Notes: a model not told the origin generated them from the sequence alone. Positions 1-16,780 are shown, counted from the stretch's first letter. The stretch: 64,000 bases of DNA from Urechis unicinctus (GCA_034190875.2 CM067357.1:19348270-19412269), one strand, 5' to 3'. A program made the numbers and translations.

Positions 1-130
1 TGCACTAACAACAATGCTTAATAATTCCCCATTTCAACATGCTGCAATTGCTTATCATTCAACAAAACTAGTGGACCGATCAGTTCACGGCTCTTTAGTT
101 ATGACACAATGCATACAGGTCCCGTATTTG
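1..130 (-). mobile_element. LINE RT fragment (same family as 52.14-52.26 kb)
   Basis: The first ~130 bases align by eye with 52140-52260 and 56650-56750, which are parts of two LINE reverse transcriptase pseudogenes on the minus strand. Read on the minus strand, the piece corresponds to the segment just after RT motif C; short shared peptides such as NDKQLQH and GNYLA are visible, with stops between them. It is cut by the window edge on one side and joins unrelated sequence at ~130, so it is a small fragment of a dispersed element. The assignment rests on similarity to the better copies, because the piece itself carries no catalytic motif. Confidence 0.6.
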
Positions 131-430
131 TAAATATGTATGCACATTGGATTGCTTCAAGATGCTGATTATATTATGCATCTATGTTTGATATTAATTG
201 CTCCCTTGCTTTAAATAGACACATGATTATTCAATGCGTCACGAAATGGCATTTTGTTCAAATGACTTACATATATACAATTCTAGAGGTAACCAGAAAC
301 AAACCATGTTTCTGCAACGATATGGTAGAAAAATGAATCAGACTGAATCTAGTCCGATAGCTTTATGATTCCTGTGTGTTCCGAAAGTGGTTATGCACAA
401 CCTGATTTTACATTGCTGATTATTTTTACC
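128..430. repeat. Dispersed repeat, copy 1 (pair with 8815-9095)
   Basis: This stretch and 8815-9095 share long near-matches in the same order, including the core 'caattctagaggtaaccaga', the following 'cttctgcaacga' region and a 'cccactac/t' end. Similarity looks like roughly three quarters identity with small indels. Neither copy keeps a long ORF in a shared frame, so I read this as a non-coding dispersed repeat of unknown class. Confidence 0.7.
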
Positions 431-2540
431 CACTATTGTATTGTAATGCCTCATATACTAATTTTTGGATCAAAAAGACTATAATTAAAACTATTTCTAG
501 AATTAATAAAGTTTTCGGCATTTTTTATCGAATGCATTTTTTCAAATGTGCTTAATATTCTTTTAGTTTATCTGAATCTGGTATTCGGTGCTTCAAGATA
601 CCTTCCAATGGTAAAGCGAGTGATTTGTGAGCATAACCAACCATACGTTGATCTCTATCACGGGCTTAATAAAGGGCGTCAACAATCATCGCTCACGTGG
701 ATAGATGATGTCAACTAAATGTATGACGCCACAATCCTACCCATCATCAAACTTATAAATTCTTTCACTGTTGAACTGCATGAAACTGTTGCATTTTTTT
801 AACATTTATCTTGCCATTATGTCACTTATATTTGGATTATTTGCACATATTAAGTGAAGCAGATTCCTGTTCAAGTCATTCTTTAAGCATCCCTTCTTAA
901 ATTGATTAATCAAAATATGGTTGTCTATGACGATACCTGTACATATTGTGAATTTAAACTTGCAATCGGCATGGATAAATGGTTTTGTTAGAAGATAAAC
1001 AAATAAACAGCGAGACAACAACTACTAGACGCATTGTGGGAAAGTCTGTTTTGTAAATTATGCCACTCTTTAAATCACATAAGAGCAAGACCTCCCATTT
1101 GATACATCTGTTAAGCAGGTTATCCATATATGTCATTACATTTCATGGTTTCGAATGTTATATTTTGATCAAAAAGGCGGTAGTGCTGGATGAGATTTTG
1201 CATTGGTATTGAAGTCAGCCACTGCAAACATCCTGGACACAACATGTTTTCAGCTGGGATACTTTCCACTACGAAGGACACACTGATGACATGGTGTAGC
1301 AACAGTCACGCATGCTGTATTCGAAGAGATATCGGGTAAATACTGATGGTCCTGCAGAATACTCTCAAGCCGACTGGAGATGAATGTAGTTGGCAGCATT
1401 TTGGATCACTATTTAATGGTATTCTATGTGTTTGAGAACTGTTTCAAATGGGCTCATTGCAACGTGACAGCGGTCAGATGAACTTAAGAGAAGTTTAGAA
1501 TACGCTTGACACCTTTGACGACGTCGTTTATGTCCTTGACAGATATATAACCACGCAGCAAGATTGCGTGCAACTACGCAGTAACTAAAAACTGCAATAA
1601 AGCGCTGACAGCTTGACATGCCCCCAGTTCCAGTCAAAACCGCTTCGAGCGACGGTGGCATTCCTAACTGCAGCGACGGAAACCAAAAATGTGAAGGCAT
1701 GAATTGGTTTTAATTCAGCGCCCTTGAAAAAAAGCTGTAGTCCAGAAAATTTCTGGTGTTTTTTTTTGTACCAATGGTTTCGGGACGACAATAGGTAAAT
1801 ATATCGTGTGCTAGAACAGGCCGTCGGAAAAAAACTGTACAACTTTCTCAGTGAAAGCCTTTCTGGCTCAAGTCAACAGTGGAAAATAAACATCACGGCA
1901 ATTCTTGCATGGGATTGCTTTTCCGGTAGATGGACATTTCACCCTAAATTGCTACTACTTGGAGACTCCACCAACCGTAATCGCTTACGCGTAAAACATA
2001 TGTACTGCTGTTACTTTCTTGCCAGGTCATTTATATTGTTAAACTGTGTATTGTTGATGTGTCGAATCCACTGCCTCACTTGAAAATTACAGCTGGGAAC
2101 GACAATTATCCGAAAGAAAGAACAACTGGTCCTTCTGCTGTATTATCGAATCGAAGTCGCTTGGTTGGTTCCATATATCCCATATATTCGTATCGTTCCT
2201 ATTAATTACACGGCAGACTAGGTCAAATTATTGTCCGATATAAACATCAGTCAATCAGTGGCTATGCTGGCATGTAACATCATCAAACAGAACAACCAAG
2301 CCCCCGGCAGTGAAGAGGTATGCTACGGCATATCATGCTAGAGATCAAACTGACCAAGGAGTAGCGGTTTTGTTTAGAAAACATGGCCACTAATCGCATG
2401 CCCTTGTGCCGCAGCATATACGTTATCATAATTCTTTTTTTTTTACCCATCTGAAGCACACGCATTATTGGCTTAAATTGATGGCCCTTTACGCTACCAT
2501 TCGATAAATAACAGAGACAAACTAGCCGGGGGCACGCCAC
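431..2540. other. Unassigned AT-rich sequence
   Basis: No supported gene. Short ORFs of 60-95 codons occur on both strands and overlap each other, as expected by chance. Near the right end, 2298-2533 is flanked by a short imperfect inverted pair (gcccccggc at ~2301 and gccgggggc at ~2525), which could be the termini of a small MITE-like insertion but is too short to be convincing. Confidence 0.5.
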
Positions 2541-2704
2541 TCTCCCCCACCGTATGGTACATAGTACTCGTTATACTCGTACGGTTTCACTTTAACACTT
2601 GGGTAGCATTTCTCGTTGCATTCTCAGCATTTGCAAGCAATTGCATCTTGATTGACTACCGCCGATTAATGAGTTGTGGCTTTGCAACTGCCAAAAGACT
2701 GAGA
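2541..2704. repeat. Dispersed repeat ending in a (TA)n array, copy 1
   Basis: This ~165-base stretch matches 63276-63445 at roughly 80% identity by eye, from 'ctccccaccgtatggta' through 'gcaagcaattgcatcttga' to 'ggctttgcaactg'. In both places the similarity stops at the first base of a long (TA)n array. The array may therefore be the tail of the repeat, or a break-prone site shared by both copies. There is no coding content. Confidence 0.75.
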
Positions 2705-2723
2705 TGTATATATATATGTATAC

Positions 2724-2810
<87 letters not shown>

Positions 2811-2821
2811 ATTATATATAT

Positions 2822-2876
<55 letters not shown>

Positions 2877-2894
2877 ATGTCTATATATATATAT
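2705..2894. repeat. (TA)n microsatellite
   Basis: About 190 bases of nearly pure TA dinucleotide with a few interruptions (aatta and tctta around 2810-2825). The Ile/Tyr-repeat ORFs here are translations of the array, not genes. Confidence 0.97.
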
Positions 2895-5800
2895 TATTTA
2901 TGCTATAAACTTCCATGTTTTAATTATTCATTAAGTATATCCTCAAGTTGCAATGTGGTATATCAATGCATCTTTTGCCACCTAACCATTATGTTACAAT
3001 TGTAACAGTATCAGTCGTGTGCTATTGCATCAGCGCAGTATTGCTCGGCAGCGATATGTTCGACATATACTTTATAAATATGATCCACGAAGCAAGAAAA
3101 TGGACCTACAAGGACCCCTCGGGTTACAATATCAAATTTCTCTCCAATTTGATTGCTGTAGACAACTAAAACGGACAGCGTATCCCACTGTAGCTGTGCG
3201 GCGTGGCTAAAAATGCCGAGCATATCAATTATAATCAGTGCGACAAGGGACAATTTTAGAGGGCGAATGTCTGCCAATTACTTGGCAGAATGTATTCGGT
3301 GAGTAGTATTGCTGCACATGCATGGCATCAAACCTGCATAAAGACTGAAGTTTTGGCTGCGCCAATCAAGTTGATTGGACTTTGATCGACTCATCAATTA
3401 TGATAAGGGCTTTTTGTACTATAATTACGCAGCAAATATATTGATTTCATGATCTAATGTCAAATATTTGTGTTAACCAAAAACTCGATAGGCATCTGTG
3501 TGAGCGATCGGCTGGCGTATTTTTAAGGAGAAAGTTGATTGGCCCAAGTTATGCAGAGAGACTGATTTGTCAAGCAACTGTTTCCGCAATTAAATCAGGG
3601 TGTCGTTCAATCAGAAGCAATCGTCGTGACTAAAGAAGCTTGGCTTTCATGCGAGGGCTCATTCGCATGTGTATTTGCTGCAAGCCAATAAGTTTACAAT
3701 GATTATTTCAGCATGCGCTTGTCGTTCACAATGAATACGCTGCTGTTTCGTTTGACTGGTTTATTGTGCCATAGTGCGCCGCTTAAATGCCATTAGTATG
3801 ATGTTGATGTTTAGGGCTGTAGTTTTCGATTGATAATCAAGCAATTCTAATGAGGGCTATTTGAGGTTAGAAATCACTGTCTTATCACACTGCCGAAGAA
3901 GACAGACAACGTTATCAAGCTAACCACTGCATTGGCTTAATCAGATGATAAGGAACCGGTAACATAAAGCTACTGACGAGGAGCTTCGTACTTACGCTCA
4001 CTCGGCTTCTCCTACAACGAAGCCAATCCACACCTCATTATCAATGGACATTTCGCATCGCTTTGGTCTAACCGAGGCCTGAATAATCTGTGCCGTCTTA
4101 AGTCACCGCATTGCTTTTATTTGTACCACCTTAGTCATTGCCTTTGCGATCAACGAATGAAGTGCAAATAGATTGGTTAACATTGACTAGAACATATAGT
4201 GGGAAATAATCTATTGACCATAAGGTTTTAGCGACGCTAGGGGTTTGGCAGCATAACATGGGATAATTGTCTCGTGTTGCTTAACTTACTTGGAAACATC
4301 TTTGGCAAGAGGCCAGGAATTAAGTTTGTCTGTTTATTTATTAATTGGTCAAGCAGCTGCGTTTGAAAGTCGAGCAGCATGAACCGGTTGATAAGTGGAA
4401 ATACGTATATAGGGGCGGGTCTAATTAACACGGCGCATGACTCTGTCTTGACGGCAAAGTGGTTAAATGTTTGCTTTCTCGTGACTCGATTGTAAAATGA
4501 GATAACCTTTCAAGTTTTCTCAGGGGTTGATTACGTGAAGTTGTCAGTACGTGAATCAATACGTTGCCAAAACTACTTGCGCTGTAAGAACGTCGACCCT
4601 CAAGCGCGGGGTCCAGGTGCATTATAAGGGGGCTGTCAAAGCATCACTTATCATCGTCATCATGCGCAGTCACTATGACAATTTCTTGCTGAATGATCTG
4701 GATTCGATTATGTCACTGAACATACAATTCGTCGCAGCCGTAACCATTACAGTGACTGCAATCTATTTGCAGTTATACAAAGCGAGTACTGGCTGCTGGC
4801 CGATAGGATCACATGGACACACTAAAAACGTATGCATATATTGCCGTGGCTTGTCATCATACGGGCAATTCCACACAGCGATGTTCTGTTTACGTTCTTC
4901 TACTACTTACGATTAAGTCTCGGCATCCTGCTATTACGCTGTAACGCTATCACTTTTAATTATACGAAATACGCAATGTAGATAGCATAAATGTTTTCGC
5001 AGTCTGCGACAAGGCATCGATCATACGAAACTGATTAAACACCCACCCTATTATTAGTGAGGGTGACAATTTGTGCTTAGCTTTCGGCAGATACATCAAA
5101 ATAACAAATGCAGCTACACTACCAGGTAATTAAATAGAAATGTGAAGCATTCCAAGCGAGCCAGCTCACTACGTATAACGATGCTCCGTCAAACAAAATC
5201 CTTCAAAGCTCTTTATGTATTCGGCTTAACATATATTTCAAATTCTACATTGCAACAGAGCACATGTCTACCGATGTGAATTGTTATTGTCGTGACGGCA
5301 ATAACAACAGGGACCGGCAGACCTGTCCACGACGTTGTACAGCAATGTTAAGTCAAAAACATTGCCGAGGTCTTGGAATATGTGTAGTATTACTGCTGGT
5401 ATGAATACTGTCATTTGCAACAATGACGCCCCTATACAGCGAATCGAGCAAAAACAATGATTCATAAAATATAGTAATCAATTTTTGTTTAAGAAGTAAC
5501 TGTTCTTGTAATATTTATCATTTTTCGCCAAGTATCGATAAAAAAACCCAGCAGCGTCACATTTAAGTGCAGTTTGTGCGGAACATTACCGCTAATCTCC
5601 TACTTTCTGCCCAGCCATTCTGCTATCACTAGCGTAACAGTCAATTAATGGTGCTAAACTTTCATTGACTATCCGGCAATTTAAAAAAATAGTTTTCTTT
5701 TTTCTCTTACATGTTGATAAATCCAGGGGATGCGATCTATCTTGTCATATTCTAACACTTATGTAATCATTTGAAAGGGATATGGTCGGAACCGTATTCG

Positions 5801-8800
5801 TTTGTACATATGACGTAAGGCTAATCCGAGGTTTACAAATACTGAGCTATGAAACTTAGCAACTGGAAAGTTTGTGTTGGTGCTTGAAGATTAAGCTGGT
5901 AAAATATGGACTGTATTAGGCCGTCTGTGCATCAGTTACAAAAGTGTCAATTATGCATACGTTACTTCAGTAAATAATACTTGGCATGGCACTACTATAC
6001 TCTTGTTCATCACAGTGAGAGCTCGTAGATTCAAACATAATCTATTACCTATTGTACCGATGTAGTCGGTTGCCAAAGCTTAGTTTTGCAGCTGCACTAA
6101 CAATGATGCAGGAGAGCAGATCTGAATTGCTTGCCCAATAGCCCGAGTAGGCGTTGAGCATATTGAAAATGCAATTACAGTTGTCACAGATTTGATTGCA
6201 TTTAATTCCCTCCATGGATTATACAGGGGAGGGGGAGGGCTAAGGCTGTCAATTGACCCGCACTATGAACAGAGTGAATGCAAGTAGTGGAACATTCTTT
6301 GTGCACAGAGCATTTATGTACTGTTGTCAGATATGAGTGTTTAAACTAAACCAGTTCTGCCTCTAAGTGTCCATGCCACCGAGGACATATTATAGCCCCG
6401 TTTGGCTGGGAAATAATCCCAACCATTATGCAACCGACTTTATACGAGATCTACCCTTTCATATGACGGAAAGATAATGTATCTGATGCACATTCACTTA
6501 TACCGTAAATATGCGTCAGCTTATCTTGCAAAGAGTAATGAGCTTATTGCAGAAGCAATCAATATTTTCACGTAATTGGTGTTGGTGTCCATAGTTTCGC
6601 ATCCTTCACGCCCAATCCCATCGTAGAAGTTAGCCTGGTTAAACAAGCCAATAAAATAGAAACTTTGTTTTGAAACCCATGTTGTGCGAGTTAACCACTG
6701 CATATAATTTAGATTTGTTTAGTGTGGTCATACGTTGCTTATGAATAAATATTATAACGCTGATATTGTCTTAGGCAATCGCGATTGCATATCATTCATA
6801 AGATAACGATCGTTTTCCGATTAGCATGATATGCATCATATTAGCGAATAGTTGTAGAGCCGTGTAGTGTGGCTTGTTGTTTATTTTTGTTTGTCAATCC
6901 CTTAATTTGTTAAGCATTCGCGGCGAGAGATCACTTAAACTATCGAAAGTTTCAAAACGTTGGAAACTCGCTAGAGATTAAGTAAGAAAGGGCATAATTT
7001 ATGGAAACACTCATCAAACGTAACTTCTCTGGTATCGCACCTGTTCAGAGAGAAGACAGCTGAATCACTGTTTCCGAATCGTCCGGTTTATCTAGCTGTA
7101 CAGTTATGTTTATCTTAACAAAGTATGGCGTAAATGTTGGGAAACGGGTTGATCACATAAACGAATTAGAATGTTTGATTGTTTTCGAAGAATTTACATG
7201 ATTTATTGCAAAAGTATTTCAGTCATAACGCCTTTAACTTGCTCAGGGCCAAATGCTTTTATATATGCTTTGCATAGTTTGTGGAGGTTTTTCCCCCTCC
7301 TTTCTAGTTAGCCTAGTTTTTAAACCTTGCGTATCGTTGATGGGTTTTGTCAATCCCAAGGTATCTAAACTGAAAACAGATGGCTATTTACAATCTAGTA
7401 TGTTGACGAAACAGAGCTAGCGGCGGATTTGACAGATCGGTAACAGCGGTCATCCTTTTTGTTATATTATAGGCGTTTATCTGTACAATCCCTTCCTATA
7501 TCGCTATAAGTATGGTCACACAATTTGCCAAAACATACGACCTGGCTTAACTTATAGCAGTTTTATCGGTTGGATGGGTGCAAGCACCAGTGCTCGCGAC
7601 ATTGTCTTTACATTGCCCGTCGTAAACGCCCCATGCGATGATCGGTGGTTATGAACATGCCAGTGCCTGTTAGACATTAGAAATGCTTGAATACCCTCGT
7701 ATATAAAAGTTATGGCAATTGATGCCGGATACATGCATCGACGCGTGAGTTTAATTCCATATAACGTCTAAAAATCCTATGCGTATCGTGTAAAATGTTG
7801 TATGATGTACCGCAATAGGTTTTATATAACCGAAGAAATCCGAAAAGGTGCCATTAGTTTATACACTAACTCTTCGTTGAATACATTTTCAAGACGCAGC
7901 AAAATATTTCTACAAGGCTTACTGCTCAGATGTCGCTGTTACTCGTGCCGTTGGTGAAGTATGGCATGTCGATAGATTTTGGTGAGGAAAACAACTTCAG
8001 ATATATTCGTGAATGATGGATTACCTACAGAATCCCAGATGAACTACGCATTGCAGCGTTTTATCCCATTTTAACCTTAGTCAAAAAGAGCACAGGACAA
8101 CAGGTTTTCTCGAAAACATTACACCTAGTGGGTGGAATTAGAATCACATAAGACATCGAATTACCAATTCCTTTTTTCATGCAAGCCATAGCTAAACTAA
8201 CCGATCCCTCTCCCCCGACCATGGATACATTATTGCGGCGTTCATATACCACATAAGTATGGCATTCACAAAGAACTGTATTTAACTATGATTTCAGTAC
8301 CCGGTGCTCTAACAGCTTGAAGTCAGATTTGGAGCCTCGAGTCCTTACTCTGTTAGCTTCAGTGACAGTGAGCGTTTTATGCAAGTGTCATCCCGACAAA
8401 ACGTATTATGTGATGCGTAACGTAACGAGTGCGCCTTTATTGGTTGCTACATTTTTGTTTGCTGGTGATATCAATTGATCTCAAGTCAATCATCATATAT
8501 AGTCATATAGCACAGCATAATTGTCGACTCTTTGTACTCCATTTACTCTATTGTTTTACCGACATGGTTGCACCCGTGGCCATGCCGGTGTTGCCAACTG
8601 TACCTGCAGTCAAAACATTCAATAAATGAATCGAGGGAGAATTGAAGGATTTGAGGATTTCAAATTAATATACAAAAGAGTAACATAACTAATATAAGCT
8701 ATGAAATTGTGTACAAAGCATATAGAGAGTGGATGAGACGCACACTAGTGGTTCTAGGGTGTTGCTTATCTCTCGGAGCCTTTGCCAACGAATATTGGAT

Positions 8801-8814
8801 TATTAATTAAACTT
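2895..8814. other. Unassigned AT-rich sequence
   Basis: About 5.9 kb with no supported gene, RNA gene or repeat with a partner elsewhere in the window. ORFs up to ~120 codons (4551-4916, plus) show no recognisable domain, overlap ORFs in other frames and have no intact second copy. A host exon or old element remnant cannot be excluded by eye. Confidence 0.45.
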
Positions 8815-9095
8815 AAATATGTATGCTAGTAGGATATTAATCGCTCCCGTGCTTTGAATAGATACCGGATTATTATGAGCATTACAGAATGGCATGTTGC
8901 ACAAATAGCTGACACGGATACAATTCTAGAGGTAACCAGAAACAGACCCATGCTTCTGCAACGAAATGGTAGAAAGTTGAGCAAGACACTGACTATTATG
9001 CGACGGCATTCTGATTCCTGTTTGTTCCGAAGAGTTATGCATAACATGATTTTATATTGCTGATTACCTTTACCCACTACTACGTACAATATGAA
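8815..9095. repeat. Dispersed repeat, copy 2 (pair with 128-430)
   Basis: Same family as 128-430. This copy contains overlapping ORFs of 69 and 87 codons on opposite strands, but the first copy does not maintain them, so they are unlikely to be coding. It sits ~200 bases left of the start of the large collinear duplication. Confidence 0.7.
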
Positions 9096-9310
9096 TATGC
9101 TTCATATTCTTACTTTTTAATCAATATTACATAAATCACAAGCATCATTTGTATTATTTAAATAGTTTTAATCGTTTATATAAAATGTTGCGCTTTTCTG
9201 CTATGACGGTGACAGTAATCCGGACTGTTGAGGCTGTTTTGCCCATTTCTTGTACAATAGCATCATTCCCGTAATTTTTATTCGGTATTGCATAGTGACT
9301 AAGGTAGGTT

Positions 9311-12440
<3,130 letters not shown>

Positions 12441-12529
12441 TCATACCTACTTGAGGAAAAGAGTCCAAAATGCAATAGACCAGCTTTTCATGCATTCGTT
12501 CATTTAACCCACTTTCTAATGGCTATGTG

Positions 12530-13030
12530 GCATGCAATACGCGTTGATAGCCAGATATTTCGAACCGCAAAACGCGCAGAGCAAATTTAGTATCTGTGCT
12601 ATTTTTAAAAGGTTGAAATAATATCGTTTCATGCACTAGCCAAGCGATGTTATTAGTCGACTCCTATTGTTCACCACAGGCTACACAACTGAAATATATC
12701 GTACCGTACACGTTTGTACGGGCAGCCAATTTAGTCAAAGATAACGATATAATGGTGGTGGTAAAATGTGGCAGGTTTGCGACGCTTCAATTTATTGAGA
12801 TTTCCCTTAATTGTAAGTTAATGCATTATTACCGTCAGAGGATGAAAATATCAGACATTTGGTCCGCCCGATCAAAATAATCATTTCAAAGTAATTTTAA
12901 TCTTACCTATTTGACGAACATTCTATACCAGTCCCGGCAATGGCGAAAAGAGTAGGAAGTTCGGTAGGGTGCATCTTTATCAATCTAGCACTACTTTATT
13001 GAACGAAGCGTATCAACATTGATGGATAAT
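12530..13030. repeat. Large collinear duplication, copy A block 2
   Basis: 12530-12745 matches 39455-39690, sharing 'gcgttgatagccag', 'catgcactag' and 'aactgaaatatatcgta'. 12940-13030 matches 40520-40612, sharing 'ggtagggtgcatct' and 'actgctttattg'-type words. The order is the same as in copy B but the spacing differs, because copy B has ~0.9 kb more between them. No coding sequence is apparent. Confidence 0.75.
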
Positions 13031-15009
13031 TATACAAATCGGACATAAAGCTAACAAGATCATATCCAATATATTCTCTCTTGACATGAACTGCTAGAAC
13101 GCACTGTCATTCGTACATATAAAGGGATATATTGCAAAATACCCATTCATATTTGCTTTCACACTTCATACCGAAAGATATATGCTTACGCTCCCTCTGA
13201 ATTGGGGCATCACAAGATAGGTAATGCTAATAGAGCACTTGCTGACAGGCTTCTTCTGCATCATTGAGTGTCAAACATGAAAGGTCAACCTGGATGTGGG
13301 ATGGATATTAAACCAATAAAAAAATCTAGAAAACCAGTGAGGAATGTCTGTATTAGTTTATGAATGATAGCATGTATGCCGCCCATATTTTATGGGTACG
13401 TCAGATATTAATTATACTCAATAATTGTAACCTGGTCAATACAATACTTAGTAATTACAGTTCACATCTAGTTGTCTCTACAAACCCATGCACGAGTAGC
13501 CGAATAAACACTAGCGCGAGGTAGTAAAAGGCATATTTGCATATCCTGTCTTACATCCCGATGGCCCACAACCAACCAAATGATTAGAAAATTGATATAT
13601 CCAATTATGGTGTCTTTAGAAATGTTAAATCAATAAAGAAATCGGTTGATTATTATTCTGCAAAAGCTCACGGTAACTTATTTGCCATTCGCTAAGTAAC
13701 TTCTTGTAGCGTCGGTATCTTATTTCGCCGCTGTGTTATTTATCTTTGATAAATGTAGGCTGAATAATGGAAGTTTTCGCATTCAGCAATATCATAAATG
13801 ATATTAATGACTACACATATCATTGAATGGGCGCCATATGCCAGACACACAAAGAGGCATAGTATGCGTCTCAGAATAGCATAAACACATTAATACTCCT
13901 TAATGTGTAGCGAGTTAACTAATTAACAAAACGGATGTAATTTGATGATTACTATATTGAGTGCTCGAATACTGTAATTAAGCGATCAATCAGATACATA
14001 TACTTGGGGCACTATCACTGCTGATTGACTGACCATTTGTTACCATCGATGACTGATTTACTCTACACTTCCCCAATATATATATATATTAATATCAACG
14101 AGAGCCCGTATTTGTTCCGCCCTTAAAGATAGCACCCTAGGCGGCGACCCACCCTTTCGCTTCAAATGCTCCCGCCTTTTAGATAGTCTACCACATGCTG
14201 CCATCAATGATTATTTGCGGGTCATCAAAGCCATCGGATGATTCTTGTAATTCAACGGATATACACGACCGGCCATTACAATCATTATGGCGATATTCAA
14301 GATCAAAATGATCTAAAGTATCTAGAGCAGTTTGAAAGTATTGCGCTGTGCAGGAATAAAAGGTATACTGCATGGATGAATGCTTTAGACATGAGCAATG
14401 AAGTGACATTTCTGACGGTTAAGGAGCCCTCAGATGTCAAAGAGATTAAGACACAACGTCTGGTGGTGCCTCCTGTGAGACCCGATGAGCACAAGGCGCA
14501 ATGCTTCCCATTTGACGGGTATGCGTGATACCACTGCGAATATGGCGACAAAAGGAAGGCCGTCGGGACGCTACTGATCATGTTTTGTACTCAGAGAGGG
14601 ATGCTTGAGGAGAAAGTGGCATACCTTCCCGCTTCGAAAAGCCCTCCAGTTATTAGTTGCTGTCATATAGCAATCTGGCAAATATCTACACTCAACCGCA
14701 CCACAGCCCCACGGAGGGGTCAGTCGACGTTTTGGAAGCACTAGACAGTATCTATGTCCAGTAGTATCCCTGAATACCCCGCCCGCAGAATATATCACAC
14801 ATTATGATCAACTACTTCGAAGTTCTGTCAGTATGACCATCCATAGGCAATTTTATCACGTGAATATTCTTGATTATATATTTCCTTGTCAGTAAGACCT
14901 TAAACAGTGTATGTAGATCATAAATGGGCTCGTCAGTGTATCATATATAGCGTGCTGGGATTTGCATAAGTATGCTGCGATGAGCAAATGGGTGATTTCC
15001 GTGCGGAAG
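13031..15009. other. Unassigned sequence with a GC-richer island at 14.1-14.8 kb
   Basis: No gene is assigned. The part from ~14120 to ~14810 is visibly less AT-rich than its surroundings and carries overlapping ORFs on both strands (14238-14528 plus, 96 codons; 14303-14581 minus, 92 codons; 14571-14798 minus, 75 codons). None shows a domain I recognise. It may be a host exon, a decayed element or a transferred piece. It has no partner in the second copy of the collinear duplication. Confidence 0.4.
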
Positions 15010-15140
15010 TGATTACACGAAGTATTACCTTTCGTAGCATATCAAAGAAAACTAGGCTATTCGTAACTTAAGCCACGATTCATTGTAGATAGATTTTGCT
15101 GCATGCCAAAAACAGCCAGACATATAACACAATTTCGCAA
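15010..15140. repeat. Short dispersed repeat (pair with 34368-34490)
   Basis: Shares 'attacacgaagt', 'ttacctttcgtagc'-like, 'gccagacatataacacaat'-like and neighbouring words with 34368-34490, in the same order. In the second copy the block lies inside the collinear duplication, whereas here it is 4.6 kb away from the matching position. It has therefore been moved or independently inserted. Confidence 0.65.
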
Positions 15141-15224
15141 CCATGATGAGAATGCAAAACAACTCTGACATTACAAATATCCCTATAAAACGCTTGAATC
15201 AATTGGCAGTTCATACATTATGTG

Positions 15225-15537
15225 ACTTGATATAAATATATGTATATGAACAAAAATATACATTTATATATGTATGTATATAAATATATATATACATATG
15301 TATATATATATATATTTATATATATATATGTAATTACACATACATATATATGCAAATATTTATATATATATTTATATATATATAAAATTATTTTTTAAGC
15401 ACATATTTATATATGTATATATATATATATATATATTATATAAAAAAACATTTATTTATATATGTATATATATACAATATATTTATATATATAGAAATAT
15501 ATATAAATAAATGTGTATATTTATTTGTGTATTTATA

Positions 15538-15586
<49 letters not shown>

Positions 15587-15775
15587 ATGTATATGTATGT
15601 TTGTATATGTATACATATAAACATATATATATATATGTATATATATACATGAATATATATGAATATATATATGTATATATATGTATAAATATATATTCAC
15701 ATATATATACATATACATATATATATGTATATATTTATTAATATATATATATATTTATATATATATATATATATG
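15225..15775. repeat. Compound TA/TATG microsatellite cluster
   Basis: About 550 bases of interrupted TA repeats with recurring tgta, aaat and cata variants. ORFs here are Tyr/Ile-rich translations in several overlapping frames and on both strands, which marks them as artefacts. Confidence 0.95.
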
Positions 15776-15779
15776 TTGT

Positions 15780-15970
15780 GTATCTATATCGAGAAGGAGA
15801 GGCAGATAGAGATCAATATAGTCACCGAACGATACAGAGAGAGAAAGCAAGACGGAGAGGCACAGAAGAAGATACATATACAGAGAGACAGAAAGAGACA
15901 GAGAAACAACGAGATAGTCAGAAAGATTGCGCGAGAGAGAGAAGGGAGGGCCCGAGCGAGATAGAGAAAT
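15780..15970. repeat. Purine-rich GA/GACA tract
   Basis: About 190 bases dominated by gagaga, gacaga and gaaaga words on the plus strand, directly after the TA cluster. A shorter version (about 40765-40826) lies at the equivalent place in the second duplication copy, so the tract predates the duplication and has changed in length. The charged ORFs at 15725-15972 are translations of this tract. Confidence 0.9.
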
Positions 15971-16780
15971 AGATATGTCTGTGTACGAATGTGTGTCCCC
16001 CGTGAGATATTGTGTTGATATGCTTAGCGTGCAGTCTGCAGGCGTTGTACGGGTTGTTCGTGTACCTTAGATAAATAAATAAATTCTGACCAGTGGCTCA
16101 GGTTCAGTTGTTGTAATTCCTTAGTATTATCGAATAGCTTTAATGCCTATATTGTGTGTTTGATGGTTGTTTTAATTAATCGAACCATCCTCCGATTGTG
16201 TTTATGTCATAGACGAAAGAAATACCTAATACCGTTATTAACGAATAGTATATTACATGGACCAGCAACGTGTGTAATAATATATATAGACACTTGTAAC
16301 TTGTTGTAAGTCACGTTGAACACACAAATAAATTGTTAAGAGCAAAGGCTCTCAATTATTGTATTTTATCAAGAAGTAAAAATTCCTGAGCAAATTCCTT
16401 AATATCAAATAAAGTCCAGACCCCTAACTAAAACAGTTCCTTATGCTGAACATGATCACAAGATAATGGTATGTTGTACTAGACAGGAACCCTGGGTTTC
16501 AAATCGTTGGCGATAACAAGTATACTGCAAAGACGTACAGAGCCCATGCGGAACACTCACCTTGCCTCTAGGAATCTATGGTGGGTCAAGGGAACCCAAA
16601 CGACCCGTAGACTCGTGGATTATCCACACGATAACCGTGCGAGCCTATCACGGGCCCGTAAGGGTCCCGCACAACTGCTAACGAGTCTTATGCGGGCTTA
16701 AACCCGCAAGGAAACCGTGTTTGAGAGCAGTGCATGTTGTAGTTTTTGCAGCAGGCTCTATCGAGCATGTACGGAGCTAA
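15940..16780. repeat. Large collinear duplication, copy A block 3
   Basis: Matches 40800-41490 nearly end to end: 'gagaaatagat' at the start, then 'gtgtaataatatatatagaca' and 'caaataaagtccagacccc', and 'tttgagagcagtgcat' at the end. It carries about 125 bases at ~16610-16733 that are missing from the second copy at 41458/41459. The 64-codon ORF at 16507-16701 runs into this extra segment and is not maintained in copy B. Confidence 0.85.

Noticed and set aside
2298-2533. Possible MITE bounded by gcccccggc / gccgggggc
   Set aside because: The inverted match is only about 9-10 bases, with no target-site duplication and no second copy.
15725-15972. Arg/Glu-rich ORF resembling a basic nuclear protein
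   Set aside because: It is the translation of a purine-rich GA/GACA tract and is not kept in the paralogous copy.
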